From positions 310,001 through 374,000 of the forward strand of contig NZ_AFRZ01000001.1 of the NCBI RefSeq assembly GCF_000242915.1: DNA of 64,000 nucleotides, given 5' to 3'. This document shows positions 26,851 through 34,722 of this stretch, piece after piece (within the stretch, counting starts at the first letter, position 1; the number at the start of each line of letters is the position of its first letter). Below the pieces are notes generated by a model. That model saw only the letters and a program-made list of their open reading frames with translations. It ran no database searches and was not told where the DNA came from. This DNA is from Sulfurimonas gotlandica GD1 (GTDB taxonomy: Bacteria > Campylobacterota > Campylobacteria > Campylobacterales > Sulfurimonadaceae). Position numbers and translations under genes: made by a program.

Positions 26851-27347
26851 GCGTAGAAGATTTAAAAGCCAAGGTATTAGAGGCACAGAAGAACTCAGAT
26901 ATAGCCTCACTATATGTTTTAGAACAAAATGCACATGATACATTTGACGAAGAGACACTTCAAGGTTTTTATGCGAATATCTTAGATTTAGCACTTGAAA
27001 AACTTACGGACACACTTGAAGCTCATAGAGTCATGGATATGACTGAAGTTCAAGACTTTGCAACCATGAGAGCACTTTATGAGTATGCTATGGAATATTA
27101 CCACTCTGGAAACATCTCAGATGCAAGTGCACTTTTTGAAGTATTAAGTGGTCTTTCTAATGATGATAAATTTTCCAGTGCACTAAAGTTTCATTGGATA
27201 GCTTCTGCAGAAAACATCAATCTTGACGATTTTATGTCTAAGATTGCGGATATGGATGCAACTCAAGATGCTGGTACGTTTTACATTAGTGAATTTACAA
27301 AAGAGGCACAAAAATTGCTAGACAAATCCCAAATAGATGGGGAGTAA
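26847..27347 (+). CDS. Hypothetical helical (TPR-like) protein
   Basis: A 166-residue acidic, all-helical protein without signal peptide. Several segments look like helix-turn-helix repeats (residues 15-40, and near 85-110 with ALYEYAMEYYHSGNISDASA, a TPR-like pattern). I do not recognise the family. ATG 26847 is chosen because AAGGAG lies 8 bases upstream and it forms an ATGA overlap with the aminotransferase stop; a GTG at 26838 sits inside the ribosome site. It is translationally linked between dapC-like and murC. Confidence 0.7.
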   Translation: MSVEDLKAKVLEAQKNSDIASLYVLEQNAHDTFDEETLQGFYANILDLALEKLTDTLEAHRVMDMTEVQDFATMRALYEYAMEYYHSGNISDASALFEVLSGLSNDDKFSSALKFHWIASAENINLDDFMSKIADMDATQDAGTFYISEFTKEAQKLLDKSQIDGE

Positions 27348-27351
27348 GCGT

Positions 27352-28665
27352 ATGAAAATTCATTTTATCGGAATTGGTGGAATAGGTATCTCAGGACTGG
27401 CTCAGTATATGCATTATAAAGGTCACACAGTTAGTGGCTCAGATATAGCTGACACAATCATCACTGAAAAACTTCGTAACCTAGGCATAAAAGTTACTGT
27501 TCCACATAGCGCAGATGCTATAGATTCCCAAGATTTGGTAATTCACTCAGCAATCATTCGCCCTGATAATCCGGAAATCATAGCTGCAAAAGCAAAAGGC
27601 ATAGAAGTACTTGCTCGTCGTGAAGCTCTACTTCAAATCCTTGACACTTCAAAAGTTTACTCAGTTGCTGGCGCTCATGGTAAAAGTACAACTACTGCAA
27701 TTTTAACAGCCATCATGAGTGGTTCTGCTATTATCGGTGCAGAATCAAAAGCATTTGGCTCAAATGTCAGATATGATGATACAAATGATATTATGCTTTT
27801 TGAAGCTGATGAGAGTGATGGAAGTTTTATTAACTCAAATCCTCACTGTGCAATTGTTATCAATGCTGAACCTGAGCATATGGAGTATTATGACTACAAC
27901 TATGAGCTTTTTTATGACTCGTACAAAACTTTTATAAACTCTGCCCCGTGTCGTGTCTTAAATGCAGAAGATCCATTCTTAAGTACACTAAAAAATGATG
28001 TTGACGCTCATTGGTTATACCCTACTACTGATATTACAAATATTGAGTTCGTTCTTATAAACGATGAACCTCACACAAGATTTAATCTTAAAGACATGGG
28101 CTCATTTGATGTATGGGGATTTGGAAAGCATATCGCTTTAGATGCAGCATTGGCGATTTTAGCTGCAAATGAATCTATGGACATAGAAGAGATAAGAGCT
28201 AAGCTTCTTACTTTTAAAGGTATCAAAAAACGTTTTGATATAGTTGGAGCAGATGAAGGAAGCGTAATTATTGATGATTATGGTCATCATCCAACAGAGA
28301 TAAAAGCAACCTTTGAATCTGTTAAAGAATATGCTGAACTTAAAGGCTTTGACAAAATCACAGCTATTTGGCAGCCACATAAATACTCTCGCACAATTGA
28401 TAATCTTGAAGAATTCATAAAATGTTTTGAAGGTGCCGGGGAACTTATTATACTTCCAGTATGGTCAGCCGGTGAAGCGCCTCGTGATATCGACTTTAAA
28501 GAGAAGTTTAAGCACTATAACCTAACAATGGCAGATAATATTACCAGAGCAAATAACAACATCACTGTTATAAAAAATAAAGAAGCACTAAAAACTCTAG
28601 ACAAAGGTCTTATTATTGGTTTTGGCGCAGGAGATATAACTTATCAAATAAGAGGGACTGCTTAA
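27352..28665 (+). CDS. murC: UDP-N-acetylmuramate--L-alanine ligase
   Basis: A 437-residue cytosolic Mur ligase that adds L-alanine to UDP-MurNAc with ATP. The N-terminal Rossmann part (FIGIGGIGISGLAQYMHYKG) binds UDP-MurNAc. AGAHGKSTTTA is the ATP loop, FEADESDGSF the Mg-binding segment, and DDYGHHPTEIKAT plus WQPHKYSRT are diagnostic for MurC. ATG 27352 is preferred because GATGGGGAG lies just upstream; the in-frame ATG at 27337 is part of that site. Length is normal (slightly short). Cotranscribed with the two preceding genes and a small membrane protein. Confidence 0.95.
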   Translation: MKIHFIGIGGIGISGLAQYMHYKGHTVSGSDIADTIITEKLRNLGIKVTVPHSADAIDSQDLVIHSAIIRPDNPEIIAAKAKGIEVLARREALLQILDTSKVYSVAGAHGKSTTTAILTAIMSGSAIIGAESKAFGSNVRYDDTNDIMLFEADESDGSFINSNPHCAIVINAEPEHMEYYDYNYELFYDSYKTFINSAPCRVLNAEDPFLSTLKNDVDAHWLYPTTDITNIEFVLINDEPHTRFNLKDMGSFDVWGFGKHIALDAALAILAANESMDIEEIRAKLLTFKGIKKRFDIVGADEGSVIIDDYGHHPTEIKATFESVKEYAELKGFDKITAIWQPHKYSRTIDNLEEFIKCFEGAGELIILPVWSAGEAPRDIDFKEKFKHYNLTMADNITRANNNITVIKNKEALKTLDKGLIIGFGAGDITYQIRGTA

Positions 28666-28667
28666 AC

Positions 28668-28997
28668 ATGGCATATATTGCAGGACTGGTAATTGTAGGG
28701 TTTTTCTTTTTAGCTCTACACTACTTTACAGAATTAACACGTAAAGAAAAAACTATGATTACTGTAGTAATTTTAGTTCTAGTTTTAAGTGCGGTAGCTT
28801 TTAATGCTTACAGCAATACACAAAGAGACAATATGCTAAATGTTGTTATGAAATTTAATCAGAACAAGACTGTGCAATGTAACGGAATAGACATTAACAA
28901 CTCTAATTACACCATAAGTATAGGAACTTACACTTTCATAGGTAAAGAAAACACCCCCAATTATGGGCAAATGATTAGCGCTTCTTCTTGTGAATAG
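28668..28997 (+). CDS. Small membrane protein, hypothetical
   Basis: A 109-residue protein with two membrane helices at the N-terminus (about 3-21 and 30-48) and a periplasmic C-terminal half with two cysteines (residues 65 and 108) that might form a disulfide. No family recognised. It follows murC after 2 bases and is probably the last gene of that operon. Confidence 0.6.
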   Translation: MAYIAGLVIVGFFFLALHYFTELTRKEKTMITVVILVLVLSAVAFNAYSNTQRDNMLNVVMKFNQNKTVQCNGIDINNSNYTISIGTYTFIGKENTPNYGQMISASSCE

Positions 28998-29054
28998 TTA
29001 AATATCAATATTTAACAACACTTTTTGAATTATTCAGCTATACTGTCTTCAATG

Positions 29055-29172
29055 AAAGATGATTGTAGTTACATCTTTAGTATGCTTTGTATTGATGACT
29101 CCTTGTTGACAGTAAAATTCACCTAAAAATAAACTTATATATTAGATTTTCAACCACCTTAGTAATAAGGTG
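29055..29172 (+). promoter_or_regulatory. Structured 5' leader of the cold-shock gene
   Basis: Two short hairpins are seen in the 199-base leader: AAAGATG (29055-29061) with CATCTTT (29072-29078), and CACCTTA (29155-29161) with TAAGGTG (29166-29172). The second lies 15 bases before the AAGGA ribosome site. Long structured leaders are known to regulate cspA-type mRNAs by temperature. That this one does so is inference. Confidence 0.4.
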
Positions 29173-29196
29173 TAAACAAACACACAAGGATTCACA

Positions 29197-29415
29197 ATGG
29201 CAGAATTAGTAAATGGTACAGTTAAATGGTTTAATAGCGAAAAAGGTTTCGGATTTATAGAGCAAGAAAATGGTGGAAAAGATGTATTCGTACACTTCCG
29301 TCAAGTTAACAGCAATGGTTACGACCGTGTTTCACTAAACGAAGGTCAAAAAGTTACTTTCGAAATTGGTGAAGGCGAAAAAGGCCCTCAAGCAGAAAAC
29401 GTTACAGGTCTGTAA
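29197..29415 (+). CDS. Cold-shock domain protein
   Basis: A 72-residue CspA-type RNA chaperone that binds single-stranded RNA/DNA. The two RNP motifs are intact: [11 protein letters not shown] (RNP1) and DVFVHFRQV (RNP2), with the usual beta-barrel ending in [26 protein letters not shown] precedes the ATG. It is monocistronic, with a long 5' leader and a strong downstream hairpin. Which conditions induce it cannot be told from the sequence. Confidence 0.95.
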   Translation: MAELVNGTVKWFNSEKGFGFIEQENGGKDVFVHFRQVNSNGYDRVSLNEGQKVTFEIGEGEKGPQAENVTGL

Positions 29416-29423
29416 TCTTTCTC

Positions 29424-29448
29424 ATTGAGCAGATTTTTTCTGCTCAAT
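29424..29448 (+). terminator. Hairpin after the cold-shock gene
   Basis: ATTGAGCAGA (29424-29433), loop TTTTT, TCTGCTCAAT (29439-29448): a perfect 10-bp stem 9 bases after the stop. The T run lies in the loop rather than after the stem. Confidence 0.65.
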
Positions 29449-29556
29449 ACCCTTCAAACAACTTCTTTTTAAAACTCTCAAATTAATCTTACTAATAATA
29501 TAAATTTAGCTAAAATTGCAAACAGCAAAGCAATTAACTAGGTAAAACAATAAAAT

Positions 29557-31776
29557 ATGGCAACTGAAAAAACTTCTAAACTAGACTTACTAATAAATCA
29601 ACTTGATTTAACTGAACATATAGAACAATTTAAAAGCTTTTTCTCACGAGATAGTTCTCTCTACATCGAAGGTGATCAAGAGTTTCATTTTCGTTATATC
29701 AAAGCACTCGACAACATAGAGTTTAAAGCTCCTCCAAAAATATCTGACTTTTTTAACATAAAAGGACATCTAAAAAAACGTGGTGTTCTAAACTTTGAAC
29801 AAATTTTTGAAATAGTTAAGATAGTCAGATATTTTCGTTACTTTAAAAACCGTGAGCTTGATGGAATCATCGGTGAGTGGATGAATAAGTTTGAAGTTCC
29901 AGAGAAATTTCTTGAAGTTGAAAAGTATTTTGCAAACGATGGCAAGTTTGATGAAAATCTTGATGAGACTCTTTTTGGATTGAGTGCAAGAATTAAAGAG
30001 CATAAAAACAACATGAACACTTCTATGAAGAGAATGATGTCAAGTTCTAAACTTGCTGGTTACTTAGTAGATACTCAGGTTCACTATCTAAATGATGAGG
30101 AATGTCTTTTGGTTCGTGGTGGATTTAACCATGTACTAAAGGGTGCTGTAGTTGGAAGAAGTACTGGTGGTTTTTTCTATGTCTCACCCGATAGTATTCT
30201 AAAATCAAAAGAGCAGATTAGGTATATACAACAAGAGAGAGAAACAATCTTTTACACTTATGCTAAAGAATTTTCATCAACATTGGCTGAGATTCAGCCT
30301 TTTATAGCTTTTATAGATAAAGAGTTTACCAAATTTGACAATTATCAGGCCAGAGTTTTATTTGCCAAAAGTAAAAATCTTCAACTTGTAAAATCAAAAA
30401 ATGACTCAAAAATTATCTTAAGTGATTTTATCCACCCTGCTATTCACAAACCAAAACCTGTAAATGTTGACTTTAGTAAAAACATACTTATGGTTACTGG
30501 TGTAAATGCCGGTGGTAAAACAATGCTTCTAAAAGCGATACTTGCATCTGCATTTATGGCGAAGTACATCATTCCTATGGCTTTAAATGAGAACAAATCA
30601 CACATAGGAAGCTTTAAAGCTATTCTATCTATCATAGACGATCCTCAAAACGTAAAAAATGACATCTCAACATTTGCAGGACGTATGCAAGAATTCTCTA
30701 AAATCTTTGAGTTTAAATCTGCTTTAGTTGGTATAGACGAGATAGAACTTGGAACCGACAGTGACGAGGCGGCAGCTCTATTTAAAGTCATACTTGATGA
30801 CTTGATTAAAAGAGGACAAAAAGTCGTAGTAACAACTCACCACAAACGTCTAGCTGCACTGATGGCTGATCGTGATGATGTAGAGCTAATGGCTGCCCTA
30901 TATGATGAAGAACAGAGAATGCCAACTTATGAGTTTATGCAAGGAATAATCGGCAAGAGTTACGCTTTTGAGACAGCTAGCAGATATGGAATCTCGAATG
31001 TTATTGTTCAAGAGGCAAAAAGTGTCTACGGAGATAACAGTGAGAGACTAAATCTTCTAATAGAAAGAGGTTCACAACTAGAACGCGAATTAAAACAAAA
31101 ACATAAAAAAGTTGATGATAGACTTGAAGAGTTGAGACTCAAAGAGCTAGACTTAAAAGAGCAAAGAGAACTGCTTTTTAAAGAGATACAAGAGCAGAAA
31201 AATGAGCTAAAAAATAGTTATGCTCTAGCTATAGATGAAGCAAAAACTGCCGCAAAAGCAGGAGATACAAAAGCCATTCACAGAGCGATGAACAAAGCAA
31301 ATGAAAAGCTTCCAAAAGATAAAAAAGAACCAGTACTCAATAACTATTTCTTTAATGTTGGTGATTTTATAAAATACAGAAACAACAAAGGCAGTATAAT
31401 CTCTATAAAAGATAAAAAAGAGGCTCTTATAGAAGTTGGTGGAATGAGACTTAGAGTAAAAACAAAAGATCTCAAACCTACTAAAAATATAGATGTAAAG
31501 CCACAAACAACTCTCAAAGTAAGCGTAGAGAAAAAAGCAGGTCTAAATTGTGACTTGCACGGTATGAGAGCAGAAGAAGCTGAAGAGGTGCTGGACAAAT
31601 TTCTCTCAGATGCTCTCATTAACGGCTGGGACGAAGTTATTGTATATCATGGTATCGGAACAGGTAAACTCTCTTATGCAGTTAAAAACTTTCTATTATC
31701 TCATCCTAGAGTTAAAAAGTTCGAAGATGCACCACTGCATCTTGGTGGTTTTGGTGCTAAAATAGTTACTCTTTAA
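29557..31776 (+). CDS. mutS2: MutS2 endonuclease
   Basis: A 739-residue MutS2. After the core/lever region (1-300), the ATPase has Walker A GVNAGGKT at 315-322 and Walker B ALVGIDEIELGTD, followed by the VTTHHKRLA switch. A long coiled-coil (about 500-600, very rich in Lys/Glu/Leu) leads to a C-terminal Smr nuclease domain (about 660-739) with CDLHGMRAEEA and YHGIGTGKLS. MutS2 in Helicobacter suppresses homologous recombination and processes branched DNA; newer work in other bacteria links it to stalled ribosomes. It is not part of classical mismatch repair. Confidence 0.95.
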   Translation: MATEKTSKLDLLINQLDLTEHIEQFKSFFSRDSSLYIEGDQEFHFRYIKALDNIEFKAPPKISDFFNIKGHLKKRGVLNFEQIFEIVKIVRYFRYFKNRELDGIIGEWMNKFEVPEKFLEVEKYFANDGKFDENLDETLFGLSARIKEHKNNMNTSMKRMMSSSKLAGYLVDTQVHYLNDEECLLVRGGFNHVLKGAVVGRSTGGFFYVSPDSILKSKEQIRYIQQERETIFYTYAKEFSSTLAEIQPFIAFIDKEFTKFDNYQARVLFAKSKNLQLVKSKNDSKIILSDFIHPAIHKPKPVNVDFSKNILMVTGVNAGGKTMLLKAILASAFMAKYIIPMALNENKSHIGSFKAILSIIDDPQNVKNDISTFAGRMQEFSKIFEFKSALVGIDEIELGTDSDEAAALFKVILDDLIKRGQKVVVTTHHKRLAALMADRDDVELMAALYDEEQRMPTYEFMQGIIGKSYAFETASRYGISNVIVQEAKSVYGDNSERLNLLIERGSQLERELKQKHKKVDDRLEELRLKELDLKEQRELLFKEIQEQKNELKNSYALAIDEAKTAAKAGDTKAIHRAMNKANEKLPKDKKEPVLNNYFFNVGDFIKYRNNKGSIISIKDKKEALIEVGGMRLRVKTKDLKPTKNIDVKPQTTLKVSVEKKAGLNCDLHGMRAEEAEEVLDKFLSDALINGWDEVIVYHGIGTGKLSYAVKNFLLSHPRVKKFEDAPLHLGGFGAKIVTL

Positions 31777-31821
31777 ACAGTAATTATGATAATATTTTCT
31801 ATTACCATAAAGGCTTTTTAA

Positions 31822-32259
31822 ATGAAGATATTACTATCTATATTACTAACGTTTACATTTGCATTCTCGGCGCAGATAGATGAGTTTGCATCTGAGGTCA
31901 AATACTCAAGAGATTATAATTCTGCACTAAAACTGGCAAAGCAACAAAACAAGCCACTTATGCTTGTTGTTGTCGGTGACTACTGCCCTTGGTGTAAAAA
32001 GTTTGAGAGAAAAACTCTAAACTCTTCTTTAGTTCGAAGTCAAGTAAAAAAAGATTTTATACCTGTTATTATTGACAAAGCAAAAGACAAAGGGAAGTAT
32101 CCGCCTAAGTTCAACTCTAAACTTATTCCTACAGTATTCTTTATAAATCCTAATACACAAAAACATGTTTTCGAATCACTAGGCTACTCGAAGGAAGTAG
32201 TTTTTGCAATAGATATGGATTTGGCTTTAAAAGCTTATAAAAAAAGTGAGAAAAAATGA
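31822..32259 (+). CDS. Exported thioredoxin-like protein
   Basis: A 145-residue periplasmic protein. The signal peptide spans about 1-17 (LLTFTFAFSA). The thioredoxin fold carries the active site CPWC in GDYCPWCKKFERKTL, and a cis-Pro segment LIPTVFFINP. The pattern matches the DsbD-gamma/SoxW-like group of thiol reductases rather than DsbA. It overlaps by 4 bases the start of a secreted protein gene, which in turn overlaps a class D beta-lactamase gene, so all three exported proteins are cotranscribed. Its substrate is unknown; a partner among those neighbours is possible. Confidence 0.85.
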   Translation: MKILLSILLTFTFAFSAQIDEFASEVKYSRDYNSALKLAKQQNKPLMLVVVGDYCPWCKKFERKTLNSSLVRSQVKKDFIPVIIDKAKDKGKYPPKFNSKLIPTVFFINPNTQKHVFESLGYSKEVVFAIDMDLALKAYKKSEKK

Positions 32260-32702
32260 AAACTTTTAAAGCACTTATTATTTTTCTTTTAATCCTTAGC
32301 TCGCTTAATGCCCAATCTTTTTATACACTCGACAATATCAAATCACTTAGTTTGTATATGCCCAATAAAGTTGGCTTTATGGATAAAGAGCAAAAGGATA
32401 GCTTAAAAGAGAGTGTCATAGAAAAACTAAAAAAAGCCGGTTTTATATTCGGAAAGACAGATGCCACAACCTTCATGATAAAAATAGAATCAATAAATGT
32501 TAATGATACTGAAGTTATACACGTACAACTTGCTTTAGGAGAAGAAGTTTTAACTTCCCGTCCTGGTAATATACACAGCTTCGCCCTTACCTATTTGGCA
32601 ACTGATTTTATGGAGTCAGATGAACCAGTTAAAGATACAATAGAGTCAGTAGAGTCTTTGCTATCTGAGTTTCTAGAAGCTTACAAAGATGATAATGAGT
32701 AA
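32256..32702 (+). CDS. Secreted hypothetical protein
   Basis: A 148-residue protein of unknown function with a signal peptide (about 1-19, LLILSSLNA). The mature part has no cysteine and looks like a small alpha/beta fold (SVIEKLKKAGFIFG, TTFMIKIESINVND, EVIHVQLALGEEVL) ending in an acidic helix. It overlaps the upstream thioredoxin-like gene by 4 bases (ATGA) and the downstream beta-lactamase gene by 8-14 bases. Confidence 0.65.
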   Translation: MKTFKALIIFLLILSSLNAQSFYTLDNIKSLSLYMPNKVGFMDKEQKDSLKESVIEKLKKAGFIFGKTDATTFMIKIESINVNDTEVIHVQLALGEEVLTSRPGNIHSFALTYLATDFMESDEPVKDTIESVESLLSEFLEAYKDDNE

Positions 32703-33465
32703 AATAAACTATATTAATATCACTCTACTAATCTCACTTTTCTTTAGCTTTGCATCTGCAAATGATTCACAGTTTCAAAATATTTTTAAAGCAAGAGATG
32801 TTAAAGGTACACTTATCATCTCATCACTTAAGAATGATAAGAACTATGTGTACAATCAAGAAAGAGCGACGAAGAGATATCTTCCTGCATCAACTTTCAA
32901 GATTCCAAACACGCTTATCGCACTAGATGAGGGAGCAGTAAAAGATGAAAATGAAATCATCAAATGGGATGGTAAAATAAGAGCATATGATGCTTGGAAC
33001 AGAGACCAAAACCTTAAAACTGCACTTCCTAAGTCTTGTGTCTGGTTTTATCAAGAACTAGCACAAAGAGTTGGAAATGACAAATACTTAAAGCATCTAC
33101 AAAAGATAGCCTACGGCAATAAAAAAACAGGCTCCGATGTCTCTACTTTTTGGCTAGAGGGTGAGATAAAAATCTCTGCATCTGAGCAAATAGATTTTTT
33201 GAAAAAACTGTATAAAAATGAACTGCCATATAAAAAAGAGCATCTAGACATACTCAAAAAAATAATGCTAGTTAAAGCTGAATCAAACTACACAATAAGA
33301 GCAAAAACAGGACTCGTGGCAAAACATGGCTGGTATGTCGGATATGTTGAGACAAAAGTGCAAGTATGTTTTTTTGCACTAAATATAGATATAGATAAAA
33401 AAAGTGACATTAAATCTAGAAAAGAAATCGTTATGGAAGCCTTAAAAATTAAAAATATAATATAA
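32689..33465 (+). CDS. Class D (OXA-type) beta-lactamase
   Basis: A 258-residue periplasmic serine beta-lactamase. With ATG 32689 as residue 1, the nucleophile motif is S68-T-F-K71 (PASTFKIPN). The other class D motifs are all present: S-C-V (KSCVWFYQELAQRVG), Y-G-N (IAYGNKKTG), the omega-loop Trp (FWLEGEIKISASEQIDFLKKL) and K-T-G (RAKTGLVAKHGWYVGYVE). A signal peptide covers residues 1-24. An alternative ATG at 32695 removes two residues. It is likely an intrinsic chromosomal gene, as in other Campylobacterota, because no mobile element is near and base composition matches the neighbours. The spectrum cannot be predicted. Confidence 0.92.
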   Translation: MIMSKINYINITLLISLFFSFASANDSQFQNIFKARDVKGTLIISSLKNDKNYVYNQERATKRYLPASTFKIPNTLIALDEGAVKDENEIIKWDGKIRAYDAWNRDQNLKTALPKSCVWFYQELAQRVGNDKYLKHLQKIAYGNKKTGSDVSTFWLEGEIKISASEQIDFLKKLYKNELPYKKEHLDILKKIMLVKAESNYTIRAKTGLVAKHGWYVGYVETKVQVCFFALNIDIDKKSDIKSRKEIVMEALKIKNII

Positions 33466-33487
33466 TTGCTAAAAGGTAAATAAGAGA

Positions 33488-34681
33488 ATGAAAACTAAAA
33501 AAGTAGCGATTATCGGTGGTGGAGCTTCTGGACTTTTGTGTGCCATATTTTGTGCACGTAAGTCTCTTGAAGTAGATGTGTTTGAGCAAAACTCCAAGTG
33601 TGCTAAAAAGATTTTAGTATCTGGAAACGGTCGTTGTAACATTACTAACAGAAACCTTACTCCAAATGACTTCTTTAGTGATAATCCTTCTTTTGTAGTA
33701 GAAGCACTTGATAGCTTTGGTTTTGATGAGTTTAGCAAGTTTGCATCTAGCATCGGTCTTCTACTCGATGTAAAAGATGATGGAAGAGCTTACCCCCTTA
33801 GTAATGAATCTAAGAGCGTAGCTTCACTTCTTCTCTCTCACGCTACAAATCTAGGTGTAAAAATCCACACAGATGCAAAGATAACAGATATAAAAGAGCT
33901 ACTTAACAAATATGACTCCGTTGTAGTTGCATCTGGTTCAGAGGCAGCTGAACATCTAGGTGGAAATGGTGATGGATATGAGTTTGCAAAAGAGTTTGGA
34001 CATAACATAGTTCCAACATACCCTTCACTTGTACAGTTTCACCTAGACTCAAGCATCGCTCATAAGATGAGTGGAGTAAAAACTGTTGGGGATGTAACAC
34101 TTCTTATAAATAACAAAAAAGATATCTCGACTAATGGTGATGTCCTTTTTACAAACTATGGTGTCTCAGGCTTTGCAATACTCGACATCTCTCAAAGAGC
34201 AAGTGTAGCACTTATGGAGTATGCAAAGGTAGATATCTCTATAAACCTGCTTCCATCTTTTAACGCTCAAAAGCTTTCAACTCATATAAGCAACTTGGCT
34301 AAGGCTATACCTGACTTCTCAGCTCTTGATGTATTGGCAGGACTTGTTCCTCTAAAGATAGCTCAAGGACTACTTAAAAGTATAGAAATACCACAAGAGA
34401 CAAGTGCTAAAGATATCCACACCAAGCTTAGTAAAAAGATAGCTAACCAGATGCTAAACTGGCGTTTTGAAGTTACTGAGACTCATGGATTTCGTCATGC
34501 TGAAGTAAGTGGCGGTGGTGTAGATACACTAGAGATAAACCCAAAAACTATGGAATCTCTTAAACAGAAAAATCTATACTTCTGTGGTGAAGTATTGGAT
34601 GTTTTAGGTAAACGTGGTGGGTACAATTTCGCCTTTGCATGGGCTAGTGCATTTCTGTGTGCAAAGGATATAAGCAAGTAA
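33488..34681 (+). CDS. HI0933-family flavoprotein
   Basis: A 397-residue NAD(P)/FAD-dependent oxidoreductase of the HI0933/YhiN type. The FAD-binding loop GGGASGLLCAIFCARK is at the N-terminus, followed by the family-specific KKILVSGNGRCNITN and the C-terminal GGYNFAFAWASA helix. VTETHGFRHAEVSGGGV is another hallmark of this family. Its physiological substrate is unknown. It follows the beta-lactamase gene after 22 bases; an AAAGGTAAATAAGAG site precedes the ATG. Confidence 0.9.
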   Translation: MKTKKVAIIGGGASGLLCAIFCARKSLEVDVFEQNSKCAKKILVSGNGRCNITNRNLTPNDFFSDNPSFVVEALDSFGFDEFSKFASSIGLLLDVKDDGRAYPLSNESKSVASLLLSHATNLGVKIHTDAKITDIKELLNKYDSVVVASGSEAAEHLGGNGDGYEFAKEFGHNIVPTYPSLVQFHLDSSIAHKMSGVKTVGDVTLLINNKKDISTNGDVLFTNYGVSGFAILDISQRASVALMEYAKVDISINLLPSFNAQKLSTHISNLAKAIPDFSALDVLAGLVPLKIAQGLLKSIEIPQETSAKDIHTKLSKKIANQMLNWRFEVTETHGFRHAEVSGGGVDTLEINPKTMESLKQKNLYFCGEVLDVLGKRGGYNFAFAWASAFLCAKDISK

Positions 34682-34722
34682 AATGTCATTTTTGCTCTAT
34701 AATGATATGATAAACTCTGTTT

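Noticed and set aside
32689-33465. Beta-lactamase as a recently acquired resistance gene
   Set aside because: Base composition and spacing match its neighbours, it overlaps the upstream gene, and no mobile sequence is near.
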